A stretch of 64,000 nt of DNA from Tillandsia leiboldiana (Eukaryota > Streptophyta > Magnoliopsida > Poales > Bromeliaceae). Made by a program: the position numbers and the translations under genes. The stretch is taken from contig JAQNDB010000492.1 of assembly GCA_029204045.2 (NCBI GenBank), positions 16,908 to 80,907 on the forward strand, written 5' to 3'. The notes below the pieces were generated by a model. The model saw only the letters and a list, made by a program, of their open reading frames with translations. It was not told where the DNA came from and did no database searches. Positions 10,206 to 22,000 of this stretch are shown here, piece after piece. Every line of letters starts with the position of its first letter. The first letter of the stretch is position 1.

Positions 10206-10839
10206 TTACCCAAGGGAGTGTTACCCTTTGTGATTGACAACATTCATGTTTGGGATATATTATATGGGATTGAGGGGTGAGCTTAGTAAGGATAATTGTA
10301 TAAGGAATCGCATGGATTAATTGTGTTTTATCATATGACGGTTGCAATAATGGATTTCTGAGATGTCGGAGATCGGGTGGACCCCGATGGCAGCATCAGC
10401 ATCTATATCAGAGTAGCGCAGCGGTAGCATGGTTATGTTATCTGCTGAGGGCCACAGTTGTCGCCTCAGCGTGAGCAGAGACAGAGGTCGTGCTCCCTTT
10501 GTGATTAGTTTGGATATTTTCTCGCAAACTGAGCGACAACCGCTTGCATCATGTGGATGAGTTTGTGCCGCCTGGTTAGAGAGGACCACGGCAGGGGATC
10601 GAGTTGTCGCAGGTGTGATTTCTTCACAGCAGTCGTAGTTAGTGCACTTCGCATTCCGACATGGACTAGAGGCAGAGTTGATACCACGCGCACTAAAGGT
10701 ACAGGTTACTATCAATGTTGTGCATCTGAAGGAGGCTTGTGGATCATGTCTAGTGCCGTTGAGACCATGAGTTATATCGGCAAACCTATTGGTATGGGTG
10801 GCAGTTCGGTGTTTTGACCCAGTGCTTGGGATTGGTTGC
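7136..10839 (+). repeat. Second copy of a ~3.7-kb tandem segmental duplication
   Basis: 7136-10839 repeats about 3500-7135. The offset is 3636 bp at the left (4000 vs 7636) and 3704 bp at the right (6501 vs 10205). The net 68-bp difference equals one unit of the GC-rich array. The junction at 7135/7136 jumps from element B interior (..GATTGGTTGC) into the middle of the minisatellite, as expected from unequal exchange inside repeats. The two copies differ by few substitutions. Confidence 0.85.
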
Positions 10840-12325
10840 CACAGTACCATTGGATGATTAAGTGTGGAGAGTGATGACTGTGACCTTCTGCGAGGCAGAC
10901 TAAAGGAGGCTTGTTATATTGAGACTGTTCGAGCACACAGGTTATAGCGACAGTATGAGAGGAGCTTATGGCGGCACCGGGATTAAATGATATTTCTATC
11001 GCTGCGAGATCCCGGGTGTGAGTCCACTCGAGTCGATGATTATGCCGCCAGTTAGGGAGATGGAGATTGCGATTGACGTGGTTCTGGAAACCGCGCCAAT
11101 CTCAACAGCACCTCATGGATATTATCTGTAAGAGCTGGGAAAGTTGATGGCACGGGTGCAGGGATCTGATGGATCGAGGGTCTGTTTGACCTCGTGCCAC
11201 GCCATTGATACACGGTAGTGATGCCACGTCGTTGATACACGACTGTGAGAGCTCTTTTGTGGTTTGAGCACAGGCGGGTCCGAGTATTATTCTGGACCTT
11301 TTGATGGAGTTATACTCCGGTAGTTGTTCGACTGATGCAGGTACAGATTTTGGAATCATATAGCTGAGTATTTCGCCAAGATGATGTTCAGGACACGGTA
11401 GGGGCATTATGAGTATAGTGAGGCCAAATGGATTGACTAATGCCCCGTCGGCTTTAAGATTGAGGAATTTTGGTTCCAGTTGGACTTGAACGGATTGATG
11501 ACGGTATTCTCCAGGGATATTTTGATTGTACCCCCCCCCCCATCCTGTGTGATTTAGAGCTTGTGGAGCACTTGTCGATTGTATGACAAGGTCTGTGAGG
11601 AAAAAGCTTTATGCCAAGTTGTTGTGGTACAAGTTTTAGCTTCGAGAGCATATATTCTTGGATTACATATTTTAACCGTAGGGGCCGCGGTAGAAATTCG
11701 GCCAAGAGGGATGCTATCTGAGATTGGCCGAGACTGACATCTATTGTTGAGACGAGAAGCTTCCTGGACTGGGCAGCGCTAGTAGAGCCGGACGAATGGA
11801 TGATTAGACTGCGGCTGAATAGTCCCCTCGGGTAGTCGGTTTTGAGAGTGACCGAGTGAGAACCCCAGCTTATTAGGGCCTCTTTTCTTTTGGTTGCTGG
11901 TGTGGGTATCTTTCGGATCGTCTAGTTGTGCTGGCACCAGGGAGCGGTTTTGGGTGTGTGTTACACTGGTTGTTCTTTCTTTTTCCCCCCAGCCTTTTGT
12001 TGGAGTTCTTGTTGGTCCTTCCACGTCTCAGCTCAGGAGTGTTAGGCTTGTGGATTCCTCGCCCGTGATGGACTCGTTTCCTTTGAGATCTGCGAGTATT
12101 TGTGGTACGAGGGACGCCCGTTGCGAATTCTGGCTCGTGAGATGAGAGAATTACGCAATTGGGCAATGCCGTACCGGTTGTTGTTGTTGTTGAGGAGTAA
12201 TCACGGGGAGTGACGGGTGACTTGGGAGCTGGAGACGGCGGTGTTGTGTACCTATCCTTGGTTTCTGAGACTCCGTGTAAGTTGATTTAGTTTCGAGGAC
12301 AAAACTTTCTTTCAGTGGGGGAGGA
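10206..12325 (+). pseudogene. Decayed gag-pol interior of non-autonomous gypsy element B
   Basis: Forward remnant with stops in all frames. Fragments are recognisable: MPPVREMEIAIDVV near 11040-11085 corresponds to the segment preceding reverse transcriptase (MPPDREIEFVVDL in D), TTCAGGACACGGTA near 11391 to the RT FRTRYG region, and LREMRELRN-like text near 12130-12165 to the chromodomain linker. Polypurine tract AGTGGGGGAGGA at 12314-12325 abuts the LTR. From about 10840 it follows the interior of K stretch by stretch, so the damage pattern is shared. An 11-C run lies at 11531-11541. Confidence 0.75.
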
Positions 12326-12832
12326 TGTGGTGACCCAGATCTCTGCAGGGCTTCTACAGTGCGATCAGGAGCTTCTGGAGGCCTATGTGGCGTCTCGGCG
12401 GTGTTTCTGCACCAATTTGGACACAAGTGATGGACTTCGGGTGTATAATGGATCACGTGGGTAATTGGGGGACCCCGTCGATTGTTTAGAAGTGGTTTCG
12501 CGCGAATCGGGCATCAAAATTAGACTCAGTGCGGAATTTGGATTAAAAAACGCCCTTCCGGATGTCTTTGACAAATTTTGGAATTGGAATTTGGCAAAAT
12601 GGACAGCGGATTTGGATTCAGCGCGCGAAAACGGTGAAAATGGGCTATTTACTTGTATTTTTCGGAGCCCGGATGACTTGGCACGATTTTCGAGGTTCGG
12701 TGGCACTGTTCCGGCGGCCGGAGAGGCGCCGGCGGCGGCGGCTGGCGGCGGACCGCGGCGGCGGGCGGAGGCGCAGCCGGTTGGTCCACCGCGGAAGGCG
12801 TACACCGGGCGCTGGCCACGTGGCGCTGGCCA

Positions 12833-12851
12833 CGTGGCGCCTCCCTATTGG
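12833..12851 (-). promoter_or_regulatory. Exact ERSE-type element in B LTR
   Basis: Plus strand reads CGTGG-N9-ATTGG, that is CCAAT-N9-CCACG on the other strand, about 410 bp before the TATA box. A one-mismatch copy (CGTGG-N9-GTTGG) lies at 12912-12930. CACGTG cores recur at 12806-12836, 12910 and 13060. Confidence 0.65.
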
Positions 12852-13259
12852 CCGGCGCGGCAGGCGCGGTCCATGGAATGGCGCGGGTACACGGTGAACC
12901 GGGGGTAGACACGTGGCAGCTCTTGGTTGGAGGGGTGTTGTGCGTGCGGTCCACGGGGAGGGGAGTGGTTGCCTTGGGCTGCGTGCCCGATAGGCGCGTG
13001 TGGGCGCGCGTGGGCGCGACGTGGGTGCGCTGACCCGCGTCTCCCGGCGTGGACGCCACGTGTCGGCACCAGCTTTGGCCACGCACCGCAACGCCATTGC
13101 CCCTTTTGGCTGTTTGCTGTTCGGGTGGCTATGTGGCGGCCTGGGGTAAATTCGGGCGCGCACAGTAACGGGCCGGGCCCGTTACTGTAGCAGCCCGGAA
13201 TGCCCGGGCGCCCGAATTTGGGCCAAAAGTCCAAATTGTTGGATTTTTCGGGCTGGGCC

Positions 13260-13268
13260 TATAAATAG
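13260..13268 (+). promoter_or_regulatory. TATA box of element B LTR
   Basis: TATAAATAG after the conserved GGGCTGGGCC. The same context occurs in K (48826, 55786); in F (41636) only the TATAAATAG is shared. Confidence 0.75.
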
Positions 13269-13363
13269 GTTGTTTGCTTGGGCTTTTTGCCCCTTTTCCC
13301 GAGCTCCCCTTATCACGCCCCGGGGTCGATACTGCGACCCGGGCCCACCGACAGATCCGCCGC

Positions 13364-13385
13364 CCATACGAGAAACCCCGTATAG
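13364..13385 (-). other. Hairpin H2 in LTR C
   Basis: CCATACG (13364-13370) pairs with CGTATAG (13379-13385), one G-U pair allowed, about 55 bases from the LTR end. It corresponds to the terminal hairpin of K, B, F and A. Confidence 0.55.
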
Positions 13386-13746
13386 ACGTAGCGACTAACC
13401 TGCAAGAGAACCTCTAATCTAGCAGATATCCGTGCTGAAATAGTAAAAGCAGAAATAAAAGCTACAATAACACAACTACAACTTCCAAATATACAACCAA
13501 CCTCACCTGATACAAGTGCCTCTCAGAACAGCAGAAAAGGAAAGTACAACTCGATACCTCACTACAAAGCCACTCCACAAAACACATCCAAAAGTGGTAA
13601 GGGGTACATCTACTCTCGCTACTCAGAAGCTGACGGGAAGGGATCTATCTCGCGACTCCCTTACCTCGGTCTGAAGGAGCTGGATCAGCAACAGGAGCTG
13701 CAGGAACTGGAGCAGAAGTCCCTGGGGAAAAACACCACGACGGGTG

Positions 13747-13774
13747 TGAGAACTACATCCCACAGTAGTTCTCA
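13747..13774 (-). other. Hairpin H1 in LTR C
   Basis: TGAGAACTAC (13747-13756) pairs perfectly with GTAGTTCTCA (13765-13774) over an 8-nt loop. The stem is the same as in K but the loop differs. Confidence 0.7.
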
Positions 13775-16449
13775 GTGGGTGCCGCCAACAAACCCGACGG
13801 TCTGCCCACCAAGTCTACTAGAGGCATAGAATAAAATATGCAGTGCTGTAAGGAAAAACTGGAGAAGTAAAGTCTATAGCTAAAATGCCTCTATCTAGAT
13901 GCTCTACGAGTGGAACAGGAAGAACAATATGCTAGGGGGACAAATGCATCGACAAGTAGGGAAAGAGGAACTCAATACTCACGCCGGTACAACAACCCGG
14001 CAAAAGCTCAACTCAACACCGGTACGACAACCCGGTAAAATCTCAACTCAACGCCGGTACAACAACCCGGTCTCGCCTACTCCGGAGGGGCACTCGAGGG
14101 GAGCGACCTGCTCGAGTCAAAATGTGGCCCAAGTCCAACTGCTCTGCTGAATATCTCAGTAAATCAGATAAAAGTCGACGCTATGCTCAAGGTGGAGACT
14201 CACTCAATCCACAATGCAAAAATCCAGTCCCAACTGATGCATAACACTAGTCGGTCCAACCGCCCACAGTTCGCGGTTGCCGAAACAATAACTCGAGTCG
14301 ATAATCTGGTGCTATCCCACCCGACTCAACAAATCACTGTCTCACTCACTGGCTGGAATCTACCCAGCTGGGATTCACTGTCACTCAGACAGTTCCCAAG
14401 AACTCAGATCCACCATCACTATCAGTTTCCCAAAGAAACCGAATCTACAGACTGCTATCAACTCCACTCGGTCCCCAGACACGAGTGCAAAAGCATCCCA
14501 CAACCACCCGACCCTCAGCCCGCAACCCGGGCGAGAAAAGCTAAGTCCAGAATGACAAGTATAATACCGTGATGTGGGAATGTCTAGAACAATAAAGAAC
14601 CTAGCCCAAGTTGAAGTTTTCTACAGTCTGGCTGAACATGATACATATGGCAGGGGTGCTAGGTCAAGTTCCAAGATTTAATATTTAAATATAATGTAGG
14701 GATCACAAAAAGATCATACGGTCCACCATCTAATACACATGAGTGCTAATATTCAGTTTTCAGAAGATAAAATACTAATATTCAGTTCTCACATGAATAT
14801 ATCTACGAACATTCAGTTCTCACATGATAACAAGTCCAATTACTAACATGCATGGTCCTACAATCATAGAATTAGCACGCAGTCCATAGATTTTGCAAGC
14901 AAGGTCACCCACCTGAACGTGCTAACTGTCCGGGATCGTACAGCTGAAAATACCCAAGAATCCAAATCTCCTACTCCAAAGGATTCCAGCAACACACGAA
15001 CTCTCCTAAGTACAACACAAAGTCCACAATTACACTTCAATTCCAAAACTGTCCATAAAAACATACACAGAATTTTAGTCACAAAGTTGTCCCTTTTTCA
15101 CCTGCTAAAAATGCCCAGAAAATTCCAATAAAAATATCGCAGTGATCCTCGCGTCGATATCTTCGTAACGGTACCCTGCACGCCCAAATCCGAGTTCCGA
15201 AGGTCAAGATACAAATTCGGCAAGGCAGTATACTCAAAAGATTACTGCACAAAAACTGTAGCACTGAATACAGGAAAAACGGGATTTTCACCTCCAAAAG
15301 AAACTCTGGAAAAATCCAAGAAAAATACGAGCTTGTTCCTTGTGATCTGTAGATGAAAAACTTCTATAAGCATGCCTCAATCCGACGCTCGTACGCAAAG
15401 ATATGGCAAAAACACTCCAATGCTGTCCCTAAAACCAGACAGAAAAAGGGGTCACAAGGGACCTCGGGATCCGTGCCAAAAACTCGGAATGGGAGAGCGC
15501 GATCAATACGAAAGATGAAGCACTACCTCTCTGGAGTAAGTCGGCCCAAGAATCGCCAAAATCGAAGGTCGGGGTAGCCCAGGGGAGTGCCAACACTGAA
15601 CTGCGACGAAGAAGGTCACAGGAAAAAGAACGTCGCACCGCACCGTAAAATCTGTAACCTCAGGATGTGTGTCCCGAAAAATCCCAAAACTCTGCAGGTG
15701 GAAGCAGCACTTGAAGAAGAACAAATGTCAAGAAGGGACCTCGGGGGTTTGAAACCTGAAAAGAGGAGAAAACGGCTCAAGAATGCAGCTCGGGCTCCTT
15801 TTATAGGCCAAAAGAAACAATTCAATTAATACCGGATGTGTCCCGGTTTCCGGACGGCTACAGTGCGGCCGAGCCCAAGATTCGGGCGGCTACAGTGCGG
15901 CCCAGCCCGAATTCGGGCGCGCACAGTGCGGCCCGGCCCGACCCAGCCCGCACACGGGATCCAGCCGGACGCCCACCTGGTCCGACCCGCCCTGGGGCTT
16001 GACACGTGTCTACCGAACACCGGACAGCCGTGCAAGCCCCGTCGGGAAGCGCCGCGTGTCCCCCTGCCCGGTCAGCGGGGTGGGTGGAGCAGCTCACCTG
16101 CCCCCACCTTCCCGCCAGTACGGCCGGTACGGCCCTGCCTGGCGCGCACGCTGCGTGGACCGCGTGCGCGTGAGCCGGCCACTCGCAGGCCGCCACGTGG
16201 CGCGCCCTGGTGCATGCTCCAGGCCGCGAGTCCCCGTGGACCGCGCACACTACGCCCGCAAATAGCGAGCTGCCACGTGTGTAGTACACTGAACTTTATC
16301 AAATTGCGAAGTTCGAGTGTGTGGAGGGTTGAATGATACCCTTAGAATGTTTTTGTAAGCTTCCGGAGGGTCCTAGAAGGTTCCCGGAGAGTTTGGGCGC
16401 AAATCGGAAATCTTCGAAAATTTTGAAATTTTGGGGTTTTTGGCTTCGG

Positions 16450-16543
16450 GATCCGGATCGGATAGGGGCGATCCGGATCGTCCCCCCCCGAAACTGGAAA
16501 TTCCACGTTCGGGATCCGGATCGGATGGGTGCAGTCCGGATCG
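16450..16543 (+). promoter_or_regulatory. Two pairs of CCGG-core palindromes in D LTR
   Basis: GATCCGGATC at 16450 and 16470, then 16513 and a one-base variant (AGTCCGGATC) near 16533. Sites within each pair are 20 bp apart. TTCGGGATCCGGATC opens each pair. The 3' LTR repeats the set about 7650 bp further on. The same paired layout is seen in sirevirus LTRs at 37633, 33503 and 46579. Confidence 0.7.
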
Positions 16544-18267
16544 TGCGAGTCTGGACAGCACAGTAAGAAATGTAATAACATTTCTTGCAAGGGTCTTTTA
16601 GGATTTTGTTACATTAGGGTTTTTAACCCCCTTCACTCTTCTTTTCCTCTCATTTGGAGAGAGAGCAAGAGAAAGTGTTAGAGAGAGTGAGAGGGAGAGA
16701 GAAATCTTGGATTTCCTTCTCCAACACATCTCACTATTTGGATTCTTCTTCAACCTCCTCTTCTCCACCATTGAAGCTTGCCACAAGAGCTTGGAGGAAG
16801 GCTAGAACTTGAAGAAGAAGGAAGTTTGGAGCTATTGTGCCTATCCTTTGCTTTTCCAAGGTGGGATTTGAGCTAAAAGAGGTTTGGAACACTTCTTTTT
16901 CCTTTCTTTTGGGATTTTTGAAGGAAAACCTAGGTTTTGGAAAACTAGGGTTTATTTTGGGGCTTTTTGATTTATAGCTTTTGGGGTGGAATTGATGGGT
17001 GTAGAACACTCTTGTAGGTTGGTTTTGAAGCTTTTCTTGTTTGGATTTCAAGATTTAGCAAGATTTCTCAACCTAAGGTATTTTCCACCTATTTTCCTTA
17101 TGATTTTAAGGGATTTTGTGATTAGGGTTTTGTGATGTTTTGACCCTTTGGAAACTTCTCTTAGGGCATAAGAGGAAGTGTGGGCTTCGTGGTTGGGATC
17201 CTTCACAAGGATTTGGCAACTATCCGGTGGGTCTGACCTCACCGAAATGGGTGAACTCCCCCTATGTCTTCTATAGACTTTTAGGGCATCATTGCTATAT
17301 TAAACATGCATCGTTTGATTTATCATGATTTATGATCATGCATTTGAACCCCTTCATGTGTAGAAAATTTCATACTCTATGTAGTAGAGGTAAACATTGT
17401 AGGTGCATGGGCACTTTGAGGGGGGATTGAATAGGAATTTTCGTGAACTTAAGCTTTTGGATATGAATAGAGAATAACTATACATGTTATAGAATTATTG
17501 AGATATGTTATGCATATGGTCATGAAGAAAATGGACATTATGACATTAGTGCCATCTAGTGTAGTGAGATACAAGTAAGTAGAAAACTTCTAAACTTGTA
17601 CAATCAAGATGAAATAGTGAGATTCCATGTTTGAGACATGAGGACAACTTGTAAATGTTTTACTCTTTCATTATGCAAAATTAATGTTAATATTGTACAT
17701 GAAACATTGACACTTGGGATACTATACCCCGACCTAAAGGTCGATGATGCTTTTCCGTGTTTTAGACACGATGACTTGCTATTCCGTGTTTCAGACACGA
17801 TGATCGAGACTTGCTTGCTTGCCGTTTGTGCTCATTCGCACATGCTTGGTAGGGTCGCTCCCTCCAAGCCGGCACTCCGGAGTTGGCCATTTGCGACATT
17901 ATGATCGCCGTGCGGGATTGGGTGCCGATTGGGACGCCGTTGGTTTGGCATAGCTCCTTGGGGGGTGCCACCACGGGACCATGAGGCGTGGCTCAAGCTT
18001 AGACTCAAAGAAAGTCTTCAAGAGAAAAGGATTAAGTTAACCAAACTTAACATTGAATATCACAAAGATGATACATTAATGGTAGTTGGACATACATGAT
18101 AGATTCATATCATCATCACCTTGTACATGAGCATAGAGGCATGATAGTAGTAGAGTACTTTACTTTACTTCAGTTGTTTATTTTCTGCATTTCATTTTAG
18201 CAGTTTACTATCTTATGCCTCAGTTGACCTAGTGGTGTATTTCGCTTCTCTCGGCGGCTTACCCACT

Positions 18268-18291
18268 GGGAACTATTGTTTAATAGTTCTC
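18268..18291 (+). other. Hairpin H1 in D 5' LTR
   Basis: GGGAACTATT pairs with AATAGTTCTC (one G-U pair) over GTTT, flanked by ACCCACT and ACCCC. The stem sequence differs from K but pairing is kept. A copy lies at 25918-25941. Confidence 0.7.
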
Positions 18292-18729
18292 ACCCCATTT
18301 GGGATGTTGTTTTTCAGAGCCATCCGCAGCGGGAGGGGCTCGGGACCGTGGCAAGGGGTTATCGCATAGCTAGCTATTCCCCGTCGGACCACTCGAGGTG
18401 GTTACATGACACCTTTTCCTTTGTTTTGTTAGAGAAGTGTTGGTGTATTTTGGCATAGAAACCACCCATGTATTTTGATAAGTTGTATTTAAGGGAACTA
18501 CATGTGTATTTTGGATTTTAACTTCTTGTATGATAGTTGTTATCTACTTTCCTCTTTATGTATAGTTTAGTTGTGTTGTGCTCTGATTACTAGTAGGATG
18601 TGTTTATTGCCTTCCTTCCGCTTGTTGTTGTAGACGCCTTGTGTGTACCGGGGGTACCTTGTGCACACGGCGGGTCTGTGCACGTGCTGGGTAGGCTTCC
18701 GCTGGGGCCTGGGGCGTGACAGATTATTT

Positions 18730-18741
18730 TGGTATCAGAGC
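18730..18741 (+). other. Primer-binding site of D (initiator tRNA-Met)
   Basis: TGGTATCAGAGC, eight bases after the LTR end; matches the 3' end of plant initiator tRNA-Met. Leader 18742-19066 follows, with no gene in it. Confidence 0.9.
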
Positions 18742-19066
18742 CTAGGGTTAAGTCTTAGTGGACCTAGCAAACCTTAGGCTGGTTGGACTATAAGGATTTA
18801 GAACGCGAGAGACGGGGTCTTATATGATTACTTGGCGAAAGTAACATGATTGGGTCAATACTATAACTTCATAAGAGTTGGAGTTGATCGAAGTGATTGC
18901 ACCTTCTATTTCCTTGGAAGGTCTGGTTGGCGGCCGACAACCTGACATCGGGAAATAATTGTGGCATGCTTCATTTGCTTTCGCATGATTGGGATTTGTT
19001 TTGAGTGGGGATGCGTTTCGCGTTGGTTATCCTAACCTACGCATTTTATGCCTGTTACAGTTTGTT

Positions 19067-22000
19067 ATGCCTACGACTCGCTCCATGACGGCCGAGGAGG
19101 CCGATGCGGAGACATCCGCTACTTCCGGATCCAGTGAGGTCCGAGATTTGAGAGAGCAGCTGGCTATGCTAGCTGATGTAGTGGAGCGGCAGTCGGCTGC
19201 GGCGCGAGAGCAGGCTGAGGCTTCGCGTCGGCAGGATGCAAGGATGCAGAGGTTGGAAGCTCTTTTGACCCAGCAGTTGGCGGCAAGGGGAACTCAAGAC
19301 CCTTCGCAACCACCCGTGCAACAACGGGAGCACATGGGTGGAGTGACCGATGCACTTCGACCTGAGGTGCCCGAGCCTTCACATCACACTCCGAGTGCTG
19401 GGCGCCGGGAAGAGGTTGTGATGTCACCGCCAGTTCAGACTCCACCGGCGAGGACGGTTTTACCGATGATGGTAGCAGGAGAAGAGCGGGACCGACTCAT
19501 GGCTCGTTTGAAGGAATTCCGGGAATCCAAGCCCCGGACATATGATGGAGAGAAACCCGACTATTGGGTTTTTGAGAAGTGGATTCTACACATGGAGAAA
19601 CTTTTCCACGATACCTTCGTAGCGGAGGGAGACCGGGTGTGGTTGGCAACACACCACCTCGAGGGCGATGCTTACCAGTGGTGGACGGACATTCGGGATG
19701 ACCCCACGACCGATTTGGCAGCAATCACATGGCCGCGGTTCAAGAAGATGCTCGCAATGAAGTATTTTCCGGCGAGCGCAAAAAGGCAAATGGAAAGAGA
19801 CCTCCGCACCTTGAGGCAAGGAGACAAAACCGTGGCGGAGCACGAGAGGGAATTTACTCGACTACTTAACTGTATTCCGCATGTTGTGAGGGACGACGAG
19901 GACAAGGCCCGTATGTTCGAGAACGGCCTTAGACCGTCCATTTTCAGATTGGTTCAGACCCTAAACCTCCAAACCTACAGGGAGGTTGTGGACCGTGCCT
20001 TGATAGTGGAGAAAGGCGCGGAGATTGCTAAGGAAGAGAGAGAAGCTCTTGATAGAACGCGAGGCAAGAGGACGGCAACCGAGGGTGCAAGTCATAAGCC
20101 CTATTCGAAGAAACCGCCGAAGCACCCGAGGAGCCAGTCTGGAGGACGCGGCTCATCTTCACACCGGGGAGGACCTGACCGTCGGCGGCCCCCGCGTTGC
20201 GTGATTTGTGGTGGACCCCATGTGCCGCCGCAATGCCTGCAGCGTGGAGGCAAGTGCTACCTTTGTGGTCAGGAGGGCCACTTTCGATCAAAGTGCCCGC
20301 GAGGCTCGACACCGACACCTTCATCAGCATCGGCACCAGTTATTCCAGGACAGGTGACCCCACCCACCTACTCTCAGTCAGGGCGACCACCGGCGTCGCG
20401 ACAGTACGAGGGGCCACGGCAGGCTCCGAGTGGGCGCATGTATGCGGCCCAAACTGAGGAGGCTTCAGCGGCAGAGGACGTCGTTGCAGGTATTATCTTG
20501 ATTCATAGCATTCGAGTTCGAGCTTTATTTGACACTGGTGCATCTCATTCATACATTGACCGGCTGTTTGCCGAGTTGCATGGCATTGAGTTAGTTCCTA
20601 CCTTGCATCCGGGACGAGTCTTAGTTCCCGATCATACTTTGGAGATTCGGGAGTTTTCCCCTAGTTGTCCTATTAGGATTGGGGATTGGATTTTGCCTGC
20701 AGATTTGTTGGCCCTCCATCGACTTGGAGAATTCGATGTGGTATTGGGCATGGATTGGCTCACAAGATATCACGCTACCATTGATTGTGAGAATCGACTC
20801 GTGAAGTTTCGAGAACCGGGACAGGAGGAAATTGTGTTCAGAGGCTGCAAAAGTTCACTGTTTGCAATGACTATCTCTTCCACCAGAGCAAAACAATTGA
20901 TTAGGAGTGGATGTGTCGCCTACTTGGCTACTGTTGTGGATAGGAGCTGTGAGACTCCGAGAGTGGAGGATATCCCAGTTGTGCGAGAGTTTGCTGATGT
21001 GTTCCCGGCAGAGCTACCGGGGATGCCTCCGGATAGAGAGATCGAGTTTGTGGTGGATCTGATCCCTGGAACTACCCCAATCTCGAAAGCACCATATAGG
21101 ATGGCACCGGCAGAGTTAAAAGAGCTCAAGGCACAGCTTCAAGACTTGTTGGAAAAAGGCTTCATCCGACCGAGCGTTTCACCTTGGGGAGCACCAGTTT
21201 TGTTCGTCAAGAAAAAGGATGGGTCGCTTCGCCTTTGCGTGGACTATCGCGAGCTTAACAAGGTCACAATTAAGAATAAGTATCCATTGCCGAGGATTGA
21301 TGATTTGTTTGATCAACTTCAAGGATCAAGAGTGTATTCGAAGATTGACCTTCAGTCTGGATATCACCAACTCAAGATCAAGCCAGAGGATGTTCCTAGA
21401 ACGGCTTTCAGGACACGGTATGGACACTATGAGTTTACTGTTATGCCGTTTGGGCTCACTAATGCCCCGGCAGCTTTTATGGATTTGATGAACCGTGTCT
21501 TCAAGCCCTCTTTGGATAGATTCGTCGTGGTGTTCATCGACGATATTTTGGTGTACTCTCGAAGTGATGAAGAACATGAGGATCACTTGCGGCAAGTGTT
21601 GCATTTACTTCGAGAGAAAGAGCTCTACGCCAAGCTGAAGAAATGTGAGTTTTGGCTACGAGAGGTAGCGTTCTTGGGTCATGTAATATCAGATAAAGGA
21701 ATAGCTGTGGACCCCAAGAAAATTGAGGCAATTAAGGATTGGCCTAGACCGACGAACATCACCGAGATCCGGAGTTTTATCGGTCTGGCTGGTTACTATC
21801 GGCGTTTTGTTGAGGGATTTGCAAGGTTATCTACTCCCCTAACGCGACTAACGCATAAAGGCACCAAGTTTATCTGGAATGATGCGTGTGAGAGAAGCTT
21901 CAGGGAATTGAAGGAACGGTTGACAACCGCCCCGATCTTGGCTTTGCCTACTGCGGGAGCAGGATACGTGATCTACAGTGATGCTTCCTTGAGTGGGTTA

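Larger units (their letters stand above)
16280..18721 (+). repeat. 5' LTR of element D
   Basis: 2442 bp, TG..CA. Contains paired GATCCGGATC palindromes (16450-16543), a GA-rich tract (about 16658-16710), AT-rich middle, hairpin H1 and a terminal GC-rich end. No TATAAATAG is seen, unlike B, F and K. Short ORFs in it are not genes. Confidence 0.93.
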
